Assembly (NCBI GenBank): GCA_046295455.1
Contig: JBKBNI010000004.1
Location: 1-64,000 of the forward strand
Source of the DNA: Thermaurantimonas sp046295455
GTDB lineage: Bacteria > Bacteroidota > Bacteroidia > Flavobacteriales > Schleiferiaceae
Length of the DNA stretch: 64,000 nucleotides
Direction of reading: 5' to 3'
Below the pieces are notes generated by a model that was given only the letters and a program-made list of their open reading frames with translations, was not told where the DNA came from and searched no databases. The translations under genes and the position numbers were made by a program. Below, piece by piece: positions 17,023-25,359 of this stretch; the first letter of the stretch is position 1, and the number at the start of each line of letters is the position of its first letter.

Positions 17023-18477
17023 TTATTGGTGTTGGTTTAAAAGATTTTGAAGAATGGAACTGGCAAGTTTTGGATCCGCTTTTCCATGAGTTCTTTTCAT
17101 CACTTCTCCCATAAACAGGCCCAGCAAACCTGTTTTTCCGGCCTTATATTGTGCTACTTTCTCAGGCATAGAATCGAGTACTTCTCTAGCGGTCCGAGTC
17201 AATACATCTTCGTCTCGCTCTTGTATCAGATTGAGTTGGCGGGCGAGTTCTTCAGGATGTGTATCCGGATTATCGAGCAGGGCCTGAAAGAGTTTACCCT
17301 GAGCTATGGAGTGGCTTACCAAATCCATATCTACCAATCGGATCAGCTCGGCCAATTTTTTGGGCGATAAGGGGAAGGATGGGATCTGTGTAGCATTTTC
17401 ATTTAAGTACGAGCGGATGGGTCCGAGTATGTAGTTGGCAATGTTTTTATAACTTGAGCTGTACCGTGTACATTCCAAATAATACTGAGCTTCTTCCTTT
17501 ATCTCACATATCTGTGAAGCATCATATTCGGAGAGGCCATGATCTTGTATGAGGGTGTTTTTTATCTCCCAAGGTAGGGCAGGCATCGCCTTTTGAACCG
17601 ATAGAATGAATTCTTCTGTTATTTTCAGCGGGGCCAGATCCGGGTCGGTAAAGTATCTGTAATCATGTGCATCCTCTTTTGTGCGCATTACAGAGGTGGT
17701 ATTTTTCAGCGGATCATAGGTTCGGGTTTCTTGAGTGATGAATTCTCCTTTTTCGAGGCAATCCACCTGGCGAATGATTTCGTAATCGATGGCTTTTTGC
17801 ACATTCCGGAAGGAGTTCATGTTTTTGATCTCTACTTTGGTACCAAAACTCTCAGCACCTACTTTCCGAACAGATATGTTGACATCACATCGAAGGGAGC
17901 CTTCTTCCATATTTCCATCCGAAATATCCAGATAGCGAACCAGTTTTCTCATTTCGGCGAGATAATTGTAAGCTTCCTGGCCATTTCGGAAGTCAGGCTT
18001 GCTCACAATTTCGAGCAGAGGAGTACCGGCTCGGTTCAGATCAATCAACGTGTAATATGGATCTATGTCATGAATGCTTTTTCCTGAATCCTCTTCAATG
18101 TGTATGCGGATCAAACCGATTTTCTTATCGTTTCCGTCGTCATCTTTTATCATCACGAAGCCATCGGTGCATATCGGAGTGGTGTATTGAGAGATCTGAT
18201 AGCCCTTGGGCAAGTCGGCATAGAAGTAGTTTTTTCGGGCAAATTTGTTCAAATAAGTAATCTTGGACTGACAAGCCAATCCCAGTCTTATGGCATATTC
18301 TACGGCAGAGGCGTTCAGTACAGGCAAGGTACCCGGATGTCCCAGGCTGATAGGATTTACCTGGGTGTTGGGCTTGGCTCCGAACGATATGGGATCTGCC
18401 GAAAATGCCTTGCTTTTGGTCTTGAGTTGAACGTGAATTTCGAGGCCGATTACTGCTTCGTATCCTTTATAAGTCAT
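17023..18477 (-). CDS. gatB: Asp/Glu-tRNA(Asn/Gln) amidotransferase subunit B
   Basis: Subunit B of GatCAB, which converts Glu-tRNA(Gln) and Asp-tRNA(Asn) to the amidated forms. The 484-residue length is normal. Diagnostic motifs are GLEIHVQLKT, KNYFYADLPKGYQISQY, and LIDLNRAGTPLLEIVS (the GatB signature). The C-terminal YqeY-like tail includes GKADPKLASSILQNLL. gatA and gatC are not in the window. The gene is flanked by tRNA-Leu upstream and the TlpA-like gene downstream on the same strand. Confidence 0.97.
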   Translation of the reverse strand: MTYKGYEAVIGLEIHVQLKTKSKAFSADPISFGAKPNTQVNPISLGHPGTLPVLNASAVEYAIRLGLACQSKITYLNKFARKNYFYADLPKGYQISQYTTPICTDGFVMIKDDDGNDKKIGLIRIHIEEDSGKSIHDIDPYYTLIDLNRAGTPLLEIVSKPDFRNGQEAYNYLAEMRKLVRYLDISDGNMEEGSLRCDVNISVRKVGAESFGTKVEIKNMNSFRNVQKAIDYEIIRQVDCLEKGEFITQETRTYDPLKNTTSVMRTKEDAHDYRYFTDPDLAPLKITEEFILSVQKAMPALPWEIKNTLIQDHGLSEYDASQICEIKEEAQYYLECTRYSSSYKNIANYILGPIRSYLNENATQIPSFPLSPKKLAELIRLVDMDLVSHSIAQGKLFQALLDNPDTHPEELARQLNLIQERDEDVLTRTAREVLDSMPEKVAQYKAGKTGLLGLFMGEVMKRTHGKADPKLASSILQNLLNQHQ

Positions 18478-18574
18478 TTACGTATGTTGCCGAATAGTGC
18501 GAATGCAAAGATAGAATTCCAATGGCCAGTGATACCAGAGAGTCCTTATTTTTAGGTTATTAAGAAAAATTTAA

Positions 18575-18604
18575 TAAAAAAGCCACCCGCATTGGAGGTG
18601 GCTT
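18575..18604 (-). terminator. Intrinsic terminator of tRNA-Leu(CAA)
   Basis: On the minus strand the stem AGCCACC/GGTGGCT (18581-18603) is followed by a run of T, directly after the tRNA 3' end. Confidence 0.8.
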
Positions 18605-18612
18605 GTAAGGTG

Positions 18613-18694
18613 TACCTGAGGCCGGAATCGAACCGGCACACCTTTCGGTACACGATTTTGAGTCGTGCGCGTCTACCAGTTCCGCCACTCAGGC
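18613..18694 (-). tRNA. tRNA-Leu (CAA)
   Basis: Read on the minus strand it begins GCCTGAGTGGCGG. The acceptor stem GCCTGAG/CTCAGGT closes with one G-U pair. The anticodon loop CTCAAAA gives anticodon CAA (codon UUG). A long variable arm, as in class II tRNAs, and a T-arm with GGTTCGATTCC are present. CCA does not appear to be encoded. The anticodon was read by eye from stem pairing. Confidence 0.95.
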
Positions 18695-18709
18695 TCTTTC
18701 TGCGATGCG

Positions 18710-18717
18710 CAAAAATA
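18710..18717 (-). promoter_or_regulatory. Promoter -7 element of tRNA-Leu(CAA)
   Basis: On the minus strand TATTTTTG fits TAnnTTTG and lies 15 bases before the tRNA 5' end. Confidence 0.55.
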
Positions 18718-18777
18718 CATGATATCTCCAATCATGAGTATCAATTTTTGATCCTCAAAACCTTTCTCAAAATTTTA

Positions 18778-18785
18778 TACCTTTG
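18778..18785 (+). promoter_or_regulatory. Promoter -7 element of the T9SS protein gene
   Basis: TACCTTTG fits the TAnnTTTG consensus and ends 15 bases before the ATG at 18801. Confidence 0.5.
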
Positions 18786-18800
18786 TTATTATTTTGACTT

Positions 18801-19520
18801 ATGCATCGAATTTTTCTCTATCTGGTTTTTGCCGTTGTATGTGTGGGTAGATTACAGGCGCAATCCTTGCAAATTACTCAATTTGACTCTCTCGTAAAGG
18901 GCAATGCATTTACCAGTGATGATATCTATTGTAAAGCAAGTGTGCGAAACAATTCCTCTTCCCCCAAAATTGTTAAGGTCAAAAGGTACTATAATCCATC
19001 GAATGCTTTGGTAGACAGCAATGCCATTTGTTGGGGATTTTGTTTTGAACCGGAAGTCAATGTCAGTCCTGTGGGGATCACGATAGCAGCCGGAGCAACC
19101 AATAGCGTTGATTTTTCAGGGCACGTATATCCGGATAAAGATGGAGTAGCCCGCTCGGGTCAGATCATGTATACATTTTTTGTGGATGAAAGTCCGAGTG
19201 ATTCGGTTTCTATCATAGTCACCTTCGAAGTCACCCAGACGTTTAGCGTTTCGAAGCTGGAAGGGTTAAATCGCATTGTCAGCGTATATCCCAATCCGGC
19301 ATCCGAATTTATTGATTTCAATGTGGAATTAAACCTTTCGGAAAGAGCCAGAGTATCTTTTACCGACATCACCGGCCGCATTGTAAAGGTTGTGCCACTC
19401 TCGTCGGGGGATCAGAAACACAGAATTGTCATCAGCGATTTAAACCCCGGCATCTATCTGTACACGCTTACCGTCGACGGTAAGCCGGAATCTACCAGGC
19501 GATTGGTTATTAAGCGCTAA
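18801..19520 (+). CDS. Secreted protein with T9SS type A sorting domain
   Basis: A 239-residue protein. Residues 1-22 are a Sec signal peptide ending near LQAQS. The middle domain is a beta-sandwich-like stretch (SVDFSGHVYPDKDGVARSG) of unknown function. The last 75 residues are a type A T9SS C-terminal domain: VSVYPNPASEFIDFNV, then FTDITGRIV, and ending ...PGIYLYTLTVDG...RRLVIKR. The C-terminal domain directs export across the outer membrane by the Bacteroidota type IX system and is normally cleaved. Cargo function is unknown. The gene is monocistronic. Confidence 0.9.
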   Translation: MHRIFLYLVFAVVCVGRLQAQSLQITQFDSLVKGNAFTSDDIYCKASVRNNSSSPKIVKVKRYYNPSNALVDSNAICWGFCFEPEVNVSPVGITIAAGATNSVDFSGHVYPDKDGVARSGQIMYTFFVDESPSDSVSIIVTFEVTQTFSVSKLEGLNRIVSVYPNPASEFIDFNVELNLSERARVSFTDITGRIVKVVPLSSGDQKHRIVISDLNPGIYLYTLTVDGKPESTRRLVIKR

Positions 19521-19541
19521 TAGTTACTAATTTGATTTAAA

Positions 19542-19560
19542 AGGCATCCCAAAAATGCCT
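19542..19560. terminator. Weak hairpin between convergent genes
   Basis: AGGCAT...ATGCCT forms a short stem with a modest T-run on the minus side. It may terminate the minus-strand TlpA-like transcript or the T9SS gene. Confidence 0.4.
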
Positions 19561-19573
19561 CGTTCTACAAAGC

Positions 19574-20086
19574 TCACAGGTTTTCACCTTTAGCCACCTT
19601 TTTTATGAGGTTGTAAAGTTTGTCTTCATCTCCGGGGATATATCCTGTATGCTGCCAAAGGACCTCCCCTTTGCCATTGAGCAGAAATGTGTGGGGAATG
19701 TTGTTGACATTCATAGCCCTTCTCAGGTCGGAATTTTCATCGATATAGATTTCATACTCCCACATTTGGCCTTTTGAAAAAGGTTTAACCCTTGAGGCAT
19801 TTCTGGGATCGTCTATCGAAACAGCGATAATCTTTACCCCGGTTTCGGACTGCCACTCTTCATAGACTTCTCTGATGGCATTGAGTTCTGTAACACAGGG
19901 CTTGCACCACGTCGCCCAAAAGCTGAGAACGATTGGGGCGTCTCCGTTTGTGATGACTTCAGATGCATTTACGGTCCGCCCGTTGAGATTCTTGATTTCG
20001 ACCGATGGGATGTATTTAAAATTACCCGACTGGGCCGCCAATCCCATTGAAAGGCTGAGAAGCAGGGTTGTCAGATTCAATTTCAT
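19574..20086 (-). CDS. TlpA-family disulfide reductase
   Basis: A 170-residue exported thioredoxin: the signal peptide (LLLSLSMGLAAQS) ends near residue 20, the active site is WATWCKPCVTEL (CKPC), and the cis-proline loop is NNIPHTFLLNGKG. It has only the thioredoxin domain, unlike the larger TlpA lipoprotein at 15813. It is separated from the upstream hypothetical gene by four bases, so the two are probably cotranscribed. The redox partner is unknown. Confidence 0.92.
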   Translation of the reverse strand: MKLNLTTLLLSLSMGLAAQSGNFKYIPSVEIKNLNGRTVNASEVITNGDAPIVLSFWATWCKPCVTELNAIREVYEEWQSETGVKIIAVSIDDPRNASRVKPFSKGQMWEYEIYIDENSDLRRAMNVNNIPHTFLLNGKGEVLWQHTGYIPGDEDKLYNLIKKVAKGENL

Positions 20087-20090
20087 ATGC

Positions 20091-20489
20091 TTAGGAAATT
20101 GGGTTTAGCACAGCGCTGTATATGGTGATCGAATTTGGATCACGGCCGTAATAGAGTTTTTCAATGGCTTCCAATATGTCTTTTGCCCGGAAGTAGGATG
20201 TATGCAATTCATTTTCACCGGTCACAGTCCACTGGATTGTATAGGAATTCTCCTTTGACCTGAAGTTTTTTACGTAATCAAGCATTTTTACCAGGCAGTC
20301 TTTTTTGTCAATGCCTTCGGTGCTGTGGAAGAGAAAGCTCTGATTATGCCTTGGATTAATGGTGATGACGTACAACTTGATATGGCCGTTACGCTCCTTG
20401 TACTCAAAAATAATGCTGGTATTTCCAAGATTGAGATAGCTCTCAATTTCTTTTTGTAACCTGGCTACCTCCAGATTGATGTCTTGCAT
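20091..20489 (-). CDS. Conserved-looking hypothetical protein
   Basis: A 132-residue cytoplasmic protein with alternating helices and strands (VARLQKEIESYL, then IIFEYKERNGHIKLYVITINP). It has no signal peptide or membrane segment, and no family was recognised. It sits four bases upstream of a TlpA-like gene and 23 bases downstream of the fatty-acid transporter, so it looks like the middle gene of a three-gene minus-strand unit. Confidence 0.7.
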   Translation of the reverse strand: MQDINLEVARLQKEIESYLNLGNTSIIFEYKERNGHIKLYVITINPRHNQSFLFHSTEGIDKKDCLVKMLDYVKNFRSKENSYTIQWTVTGENELHTSYFRAKDILEAIEKLYYGRDPNSITIYSAVLNPIS

Positions 20490-20512
20490 AGATTCTACGG
20501 CTTCTTAACAAT

Positions 20513-21883
20513 TCAGTAAAACAAAAGTATGCCAAGACCAAATACCAACAGTCCTGTCAGAAAGATAAAAAACGTATATCCAAGCAGCTCTGAAGCCCTG
20601 ATGCGCGTAATATACAATAGCGGTATCGCCCAAAAGGGCTGTAGCATGTTGGTGAGTTGATCTCCGAAGGCGAAGCACATGATTACATTTTCAAGGGGAA
20701 TTCCCAATTGTGCCCCGGCTTCGAGAATGACCGGCCCTTGAATTGCCCACTGACCACCACCACTGGGTATCAATATGTTAAGCAGAGATGAACTCACAAA
20801 GACCAACTGTAGAAAGGATGCTGCTCCGGCATGAGATACAAACCAACCCGTGATATCTGTAATAATTCCGCTATAGCGTAAAAGACCAATAATGCCAAAA
20901 TAGAATGGAAATAATAAAACGACTCCCGAAGCACTTGTAATCGCTCTGTCGATAGATAGCATGTATGCTCTCAGACTTGCATGCAGCCACAGGCCTGAAG
21001 CCAGAAGGATTGAAATAACTACGTTGGGTGAAAAAAAGCCAAGACTTCTGTCCTGAATGGCCGTGTGTACCAAAAACCCAAATATCAATAAGCTTACAAG
21101 GCGGGCAGGCCACTTTTTAAATTCCAATGTTTCAGCACCCGTCGCAGTAAGTGCATTGGGTGTAGCCTCAGGCTCAAGAGGTGGTATTTCAGGTACATAT
21201 GTGCCCGCTTTTCTTCGTGAGCTCAGGAGTAGTAGCGTGACCACTACCGAGAGGCATGCGACAAGGGTAATAATCAGTGTACTGGTGCTGAGCAGGGTGG
21301 AGGTGATAGCGATAGAATCGGACACTTCTATATCAGAGGAGACCATGCTTCTTAAGTGGCCAGACTCAGCAGCTTTGAGAGGAGCCGATCCTGACAAGCC
21401 TCCGTGCCAGATCATCATACCTGTGTATCCCGATGCCCCCAGGAGCGGATAGTCAAACGGAATTTTCCTTCTTTGCAGCGAATAGCCGGTAAGTCTTACG
21501 TAGATAGCACCCGCCACTAGCCCGAGGCCCCAATTGAGCCATGCCGCCATGGAGGAGATAAGCGTTGCGAACACAACGGCCTGGCTACCGCTTCGAGGCA
21601 ATTCGGCCATTGACTTAAGCACACTGTGAACCTTTGGACTGATAGCAATCGAATATCCAAATACCAAAATCAGCAGCATCTGCAGTGTGAAAATCATTAG
21701 AGAACCATCCCAGAAGCCCTTCTGCCATTGATCCAATGTTAAAAAAAAACCATGACCATCCAGACCATTCCTCCACAGGGCAGCCACCATCACGACCATC
21801 GTAATGACAAAAGCAATTCCGAACTGACCCGGAATCAAATTTCGAAAGAGATGCTCTGCTGAAATAATTCTTAGTTTTGACAT
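20513..21883 (-). CDS. atoE: Short-chain fatty acid transporter (AtoE-like)
   Basis: A 456-residue membrane protein with about ten to twelve TM segments. Family features of the AtoE/TIGR00366 transporters are the N-terminal hydrophobic segment after PGQFGIAFVITMVVM, the GLSGSAPLKAAESGH loop, the IPSGGGQWAIQGPVILEAG segment, and GDQLTNMLQPFWAIPLL. It probably imports acetoacetate, butyrate or similar acids. The start at MSKLRII follows a 90-base divergent intergenic region with an inverted repeat (21919-21949). Confidence 0.92.
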   Translation of the reverse strand: MSKLRIISAEHLFRNLIPGQFGIAFVITMVVMVAALWRNGLDGHGFFLTLDQWQKGFWDGSLMIFTLQMLLILVFGYSIAISPKVHSVLKSMAELPRSGSQAVVFATLISSMAAWLNWGLGLVAGAIYVRLTGYSLQRRKIPFDYPLLGASGYTGMMIWHGGLSGSAPLKAAESGHLRSMVSSDIEVSDSIAITSTLLSTSTLIITLVACLSVVVTLLLLSSRRKAGTYVPEIPPLEPEATPNALTATGAETLEFKKWPARLVSLLIFGFLVHTAIQDRSLGFFSPNVVISILLASGLWLHASLRAYMLSIDRAITSASGVVLLFPFYFGIIGLLRYSGIITDITGWFVSHAGAASFLQLVFVSSSLLNILIPSGGGQWAIQGPVILEAGAQLGIPLENVIMCFAFGDQLTNMLQPFWAIPLLYITRIRASELLGYTFFIFLTGLLVFGLGILLFY

Positions 21884-21918
21884 GGGCTTTGGGTCATATT
21901 ATTTTTCGTAAAACAGAC

Positions 21919-21949
21919 CATTGTCATCTTTTTGTCAAAAATGACAATG
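21919..21949. promoter_or_regulatory. Inverted repeat between divergent transporter genes
   Basis: CATTGTCAT and ATGACAATG are perfect 9-bp inverted arms 13 bases apart, with an extra internal TTGTCA direct copy. Centred between the atoE-like and P-type ATPase start codons, it could be an operator shared by both. Confidence 0.45.
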
Positions 21950-21974
21950 TTTCTTCAGACCTTGAACAAAATAA

Positions 21975-24608
21975 TTGAAGATGAAAGCATATCAACTGGA
22001 TATAGCTACAATTTTTGAAACCTTAGGAACAAGCAAAAGCGGACTTTCTCAGGACGAAATTTTAAAACGTCAGGAAAAATATGGACGGAATGTGTTGCCG
22101 GAAAGACCCAAAACACCTTCCTGGAAAAAATTTTTGGAACAATTTCACAATCCTTTGATCTACGTTCTTCTGGCTTCCTCCGTACTGACGGCCTTGCTAC
22201 AAGACTGGCTTGACACTGGCATCATACTCGGTGTAGTCCTTATCAATGCCATTGTAGGATTCGTACAAGAAGGAAAGGCCGAAAAAGCATTGGAATCTAT
22301 TCGCAAAATGGTAAAATATGACGCAGTGGTTGTGCGAGGTGGGATTGTTAAAAATGTGGACAGCAGTGAACTGGTTCCTGGTGATGTGGTCATTTTAAAA
22401 TCCGGACAACGCGCCACTGCTGATATCAGGCTTTTTGAGTCCGATTCTTTAAAAATGGAAGAAGCCATTCTCACCGGTGAATCCATTCCGGTCGAAAAAC
22501 ATACCGAGGTGCTAAAAGGAGATTTAATGCCAGGCGACCAAAAAAACATGGTATTTTCAGGTACCTATGCTACATATGGCAGGGCCAAAGGGGTGGTCGT
22601 AGCTACCGGAAAAAACACACAACTTGGGCAGATCAGCGCTTTGCTCACCGATATTTCCAAGAGCACGACTCCACTTCTTCAAAAAATGGAAGATTTTTCG
22701 AAAAAACTCTCCTTTGCCATTCTTGGAATTTCGGGACTTGTGGCCGTGGTCACGTGGTACCTGCATCGATTCAGTACAGAGGAAATTCTTGTCAATACCA
22801 TCGGAATCATCGTGGCAGCCATTCCAGAGGGTTTGCCTGCCATCATAACCATTACACTTGCCCTTGGTGTTCAGAACATGGCCAAAAACAAGGCGATCGT
22901 GCGCAAACTGCCTGCAGTGGAAACGCTGGGCTCGGTGACCGATATATGCTCTGACAAGACAGGCACGCTCACTAAAAACGAAATGACCGTCGTGGAATTA
23001 CTTACCAGCGATCAACGGATCACTTTTGAAGGCTCGGGGTATGAACTTACGGGGTCGGTACATGGAGATACCTCCACCCAATCGATACAGATGCTTTTCA
23101 AGATTTTTGACCAGTGCAATGATGCTCAGATTCGCATTGAAAACGATAAAACCCTGCTGACAGGAGACCCCACCGAGTTGGCGCTCAAAGTAATGGTTAA
23201 AAAAGCAGGTCTTTCTGCCCCGGCCCCCGAGCGTCTGGCTACCATACCATTTGACTCTTCATACAAGTTTATGGCTGTAAAAATAAAAGAGGGTTTACAT
23301 ACCAAAATACTTGTGAAAGGAGCACCTGAGAAGATCCTCCAGCTATCTAATTTGGATGAAGATCAAAAACAGAAGTACACGGACTTTTTTAATCGCAAAG
23401 CGGCCAATGGATATCGAATCATTGCCGCAGGCTGGAAAGAGTCTGATTCTCTGGCTAACGCTTTGGAACCAAAGGATGTAAAAGACCTCCACTTTGCCGG
23501 GATTGCATGCATCATCGATCCCCCAAGACCGGAAGCAACCGAAGCCATTGCACGTTGCCATAAGGCGGGAATTACAGTAAAGATGATTACCGGTGACCAT
23601 GTAGAAACAGCCGGTGCCATAGCTAAAATACTTGGCATAAAACATCCCGATCGCAAAATCGAAGGCCGTGAACTCGAAAATCTCACCGATGCAAAATGGC
23701 AGGAGATCGCCCGTAATTACAACGTCTTTGCACGTACTACACCCAAACATAAGCTCCGCCTGGTAGAAGCACTTCAATCTCAAAACAGAATCGTGGCCAT
23801 GACCGGCGACGGTGTCAATGATGCTCCTGCTCTGAAAAAAGCCGACATTGGTATCGCAATGGGAATCAAAGGCACACAAGTCACCAAAGATGTGTCAGAT
23901 ATCGTGCTGACGGATGACAACTTTGTGACCATAGCACACGCCGTCAGGCTTGGCAGAGGCATATTTGACAACATCCGAAAAGCCATCATCTTCATTCTAC
24001 CTACAAATGCTGCTGAGGCTCTGTCCATTCTGGTGGCACTGCTCGCCGGAGGTACTCTTCCGATTTCTGCTCCTCAAATCCTTTGGATCAATATGGTTAC
24101 AGCCCTTACCCTGGCGATTTCCCTTGCCTTTGAACCTACAGAAGAACATGTGATGAATCGCCCGCCCCGCAAACCCACAAAGCCCATTCTCGACACATAC
24201 CTCATATGGAGGATACTCTTCGTGGGTGTCGTACTGGCAGCGATTATATATGTATTGTTTGATTATGCAATCAGTACATATCAATCCCTTGAACTTGCCC
24301 GAACCATTGCAGTCAACGCCCTGGTCGCAGGAGAGGCATTTTATCTGTTAAATTGCAAACACATTCGCCATAATGTGTTTGCAAAAGATTTTTTTAACAA
24401 CAAGCATGTCTTTCGCGCCATTGGGACGCTTGCCTTACTTCAGATTGCTTTTACCTACTTGCCTGTTTTTCAGGATATATTTAAAACTGTTCCGATGCAG
24501 ATGTATCATTTTGGCCTTGTGCTGATCGGAGGTGTACTGCTGTTTCTGGTAGTGGAGTTAGAGAAGTTTATTTTCCTTCAAGTGTTTAAAAACCGTAGAT
24601 CATCCTAA
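21975..24608 (+). CDS. P2-type cation-transporting ATPase (CtpF/PacL-like)
   Basis: An 877-residue P-type ATPase. In order: cation-transporter N-terminal domain; TGESIPVEK (actuator); IPEGLPAIITITLALG in M4; DKTGTLTKNEM with the phosphorylated Asp; KGAPE in the nucleotide domain; TGDGVNDAPALK in the hinge; and six C-terminal TM segments. M5 has TNAAEAL, keeping the Asn and Glu ligand positions. In M6 the SERCA Asp ligand region VTDG is VTAL here (INMVTALTLAIS), as in CtpF-like pumps, so the ion is uncertain although Ca2+ is usual for the group. It is divergent from the atoE-like gene. Confidence 0.94.
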   Translation: MKMKAYQLDIATIFETLGTSKSGLSQDEILKRQEKYGRNVLPERPKTPSWKKFLEQFHNPLIYVLLASSVLTALLQDWLDTGIILGVVLINAIVGFVQEGKAEKALESIRKMVKYDAVVVRGGIVKNVDSSELVPGDVVILKSGQRATADIRLFESDSLKMEEAILTGESIPVEKHTEVLKGDLMPGDQKNMVFSGTYATYGRAKGVVVATGKNTQLGQISALLTDISKSTTPLLQKMEDFSKKLSFAILGISGLVAVVTWYLHRFSTEEILVNTIGIIVAAIPEGLPAIITITLALGVQNMAKNKAIVRKLPAVETLGSVTDICSDKTGTLTKNEMTVVELLTSDQRITFEGSGYELTGSVHGDTSTQSIQMLFKIFDQCNDAQIRIENDKTLLTGDPTELALKVMVKKAGLSAPAPERLATIPFDSSYKFMAVKIKEGLHTKILVKGAPEKILQLSNLDEDQKQKYTDFFNRKAANGYRIIAAGWKESDSLANALEPKDVKDLHFAGIACIIDPPRPEATEAIARCHKAGITVKMITGDHVETAGAIAKILGIKHPDRKIEGRELENLTDAKWQEIARNYNVFARTTPKHKLRLVEALQSQNRIVAMTGDGVNDAPALKKADIGIAMGIKGTQVTKDVSDIVLTDDNFVTIAHAVRLGRGIFDNIRKAIIFILPTNAAEALSILVALLAGGTLPISAPQILWINMVTALTLAISLAFEPTEEHVMNRPPRKPTKPILDTYLIWRILFVGVVLAAIIYVLFDYAISTYQSLELARTIAVNALVAGEAFYLLNCKHIRHNVFAKDFFNNKHVFRAIGTLALLQIAFTYLPVFQDIFKTVPMQMYHFGLVLIGGVLLFLVVELEKFIFLQVFKNRRSS

Positions 24609-24702
24609 CAGATGCACTGTGAAGCAAAAATTCAATTGTTTAAAATATTGTTGCAATATTCCACCAATATTTGGTTTTCTTTGAGTTGAAAAATTACCTC
24701 TG

Positions 24703-25344
24703 ATGATTGACTCTGAACGACATAAAGGAAAACGAAGATTGTTGATTGACCAACTCAGAGAAAAAGGAATTACCTGCCATCGCACTTTGGAGGCTATGAT
24801 GAAGGTTCCTCGGCACGTCTTTCTCGATTCAAGTCTTGAAGATCTGGCATACAGCGATCAGGCTCTGCCGATTGCAGCAGGCCAGACGATCAGCCAGCCC
24901 TTCACTGTCGGATTTCAGACTATGTATCTGGATATACAACCCAATGAGAAAGTCCTGGAAATCGGTACAGGCTCAGGCTATCAGGCAGCTGTACTCTTCC
25001 ACATGGGTGCCAAGGTCTTCACTATCGAACGGCAGCTGGAGTTGTTTCAATTTTCAAAATTCATCCTCACACAGCTCGGAATCCGTTATGTTGGAAAATA
25101 TGGCGATGGTCATGAAGGAATGCCCGCTTACGCTCCCTTCGATAAAATTATTGTGACAGCAGGTGCGTCCAAGGTTCCACCAAAATTGCTTCATCAACTC
25201 AAAGCAGGAGGGAAGCTGGTCATACCCATCGGTGAAGGCACGCAGAAAATGACATTGATTCAAAAAAAATCTGACAAAATCTTCACCGCTAAAGCACTTG
25301 GAGATTTCCGATTTGTACCCCTTCTGGAGGATAAGTCAGTGTGA
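24703..25344 (+). CDS. pcm: Protein-L-isoaspartate O-methyltransferase
   Basis: Repairs isoaspartyl residues in damaged proteins. The 213-residue length is normal. Motifs are VPRHVFLDSSLEDLAYSDQA, the substrate loop GQTISQPFTV, and the SAM-binding VLEIGTGSGYQAAVL. DKIIVTAGASKVP is the catalytic post-loop region. A short intergenic palindrome (AATATTG/CAATATT) precedes it. It converges with the DASS symporter gene with 15 bases between stops. Confidence 0.96.
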   Translation: MIDSERHKGKRRLLIDQLREKGITCHRTLEAMMKVPRHVFLDSSLEDLAYSDQALPIAAGQTISQPFTVGFQTMYLDIQPNEKVLEIGTGSGYQAAVLFHMGAKVFTIERQLELFQFSKFILTQLGIRYVGKYGDGHEGMPAYAPFDKIIVTAGASKVPPKLLHQLKAGGKLVIPIGEGTQKMTLIQKKSDKIFTAKALGDFRFVPLLEDKSV

Positions 25345-25359
25345 GAAGCTCTCAATGGG

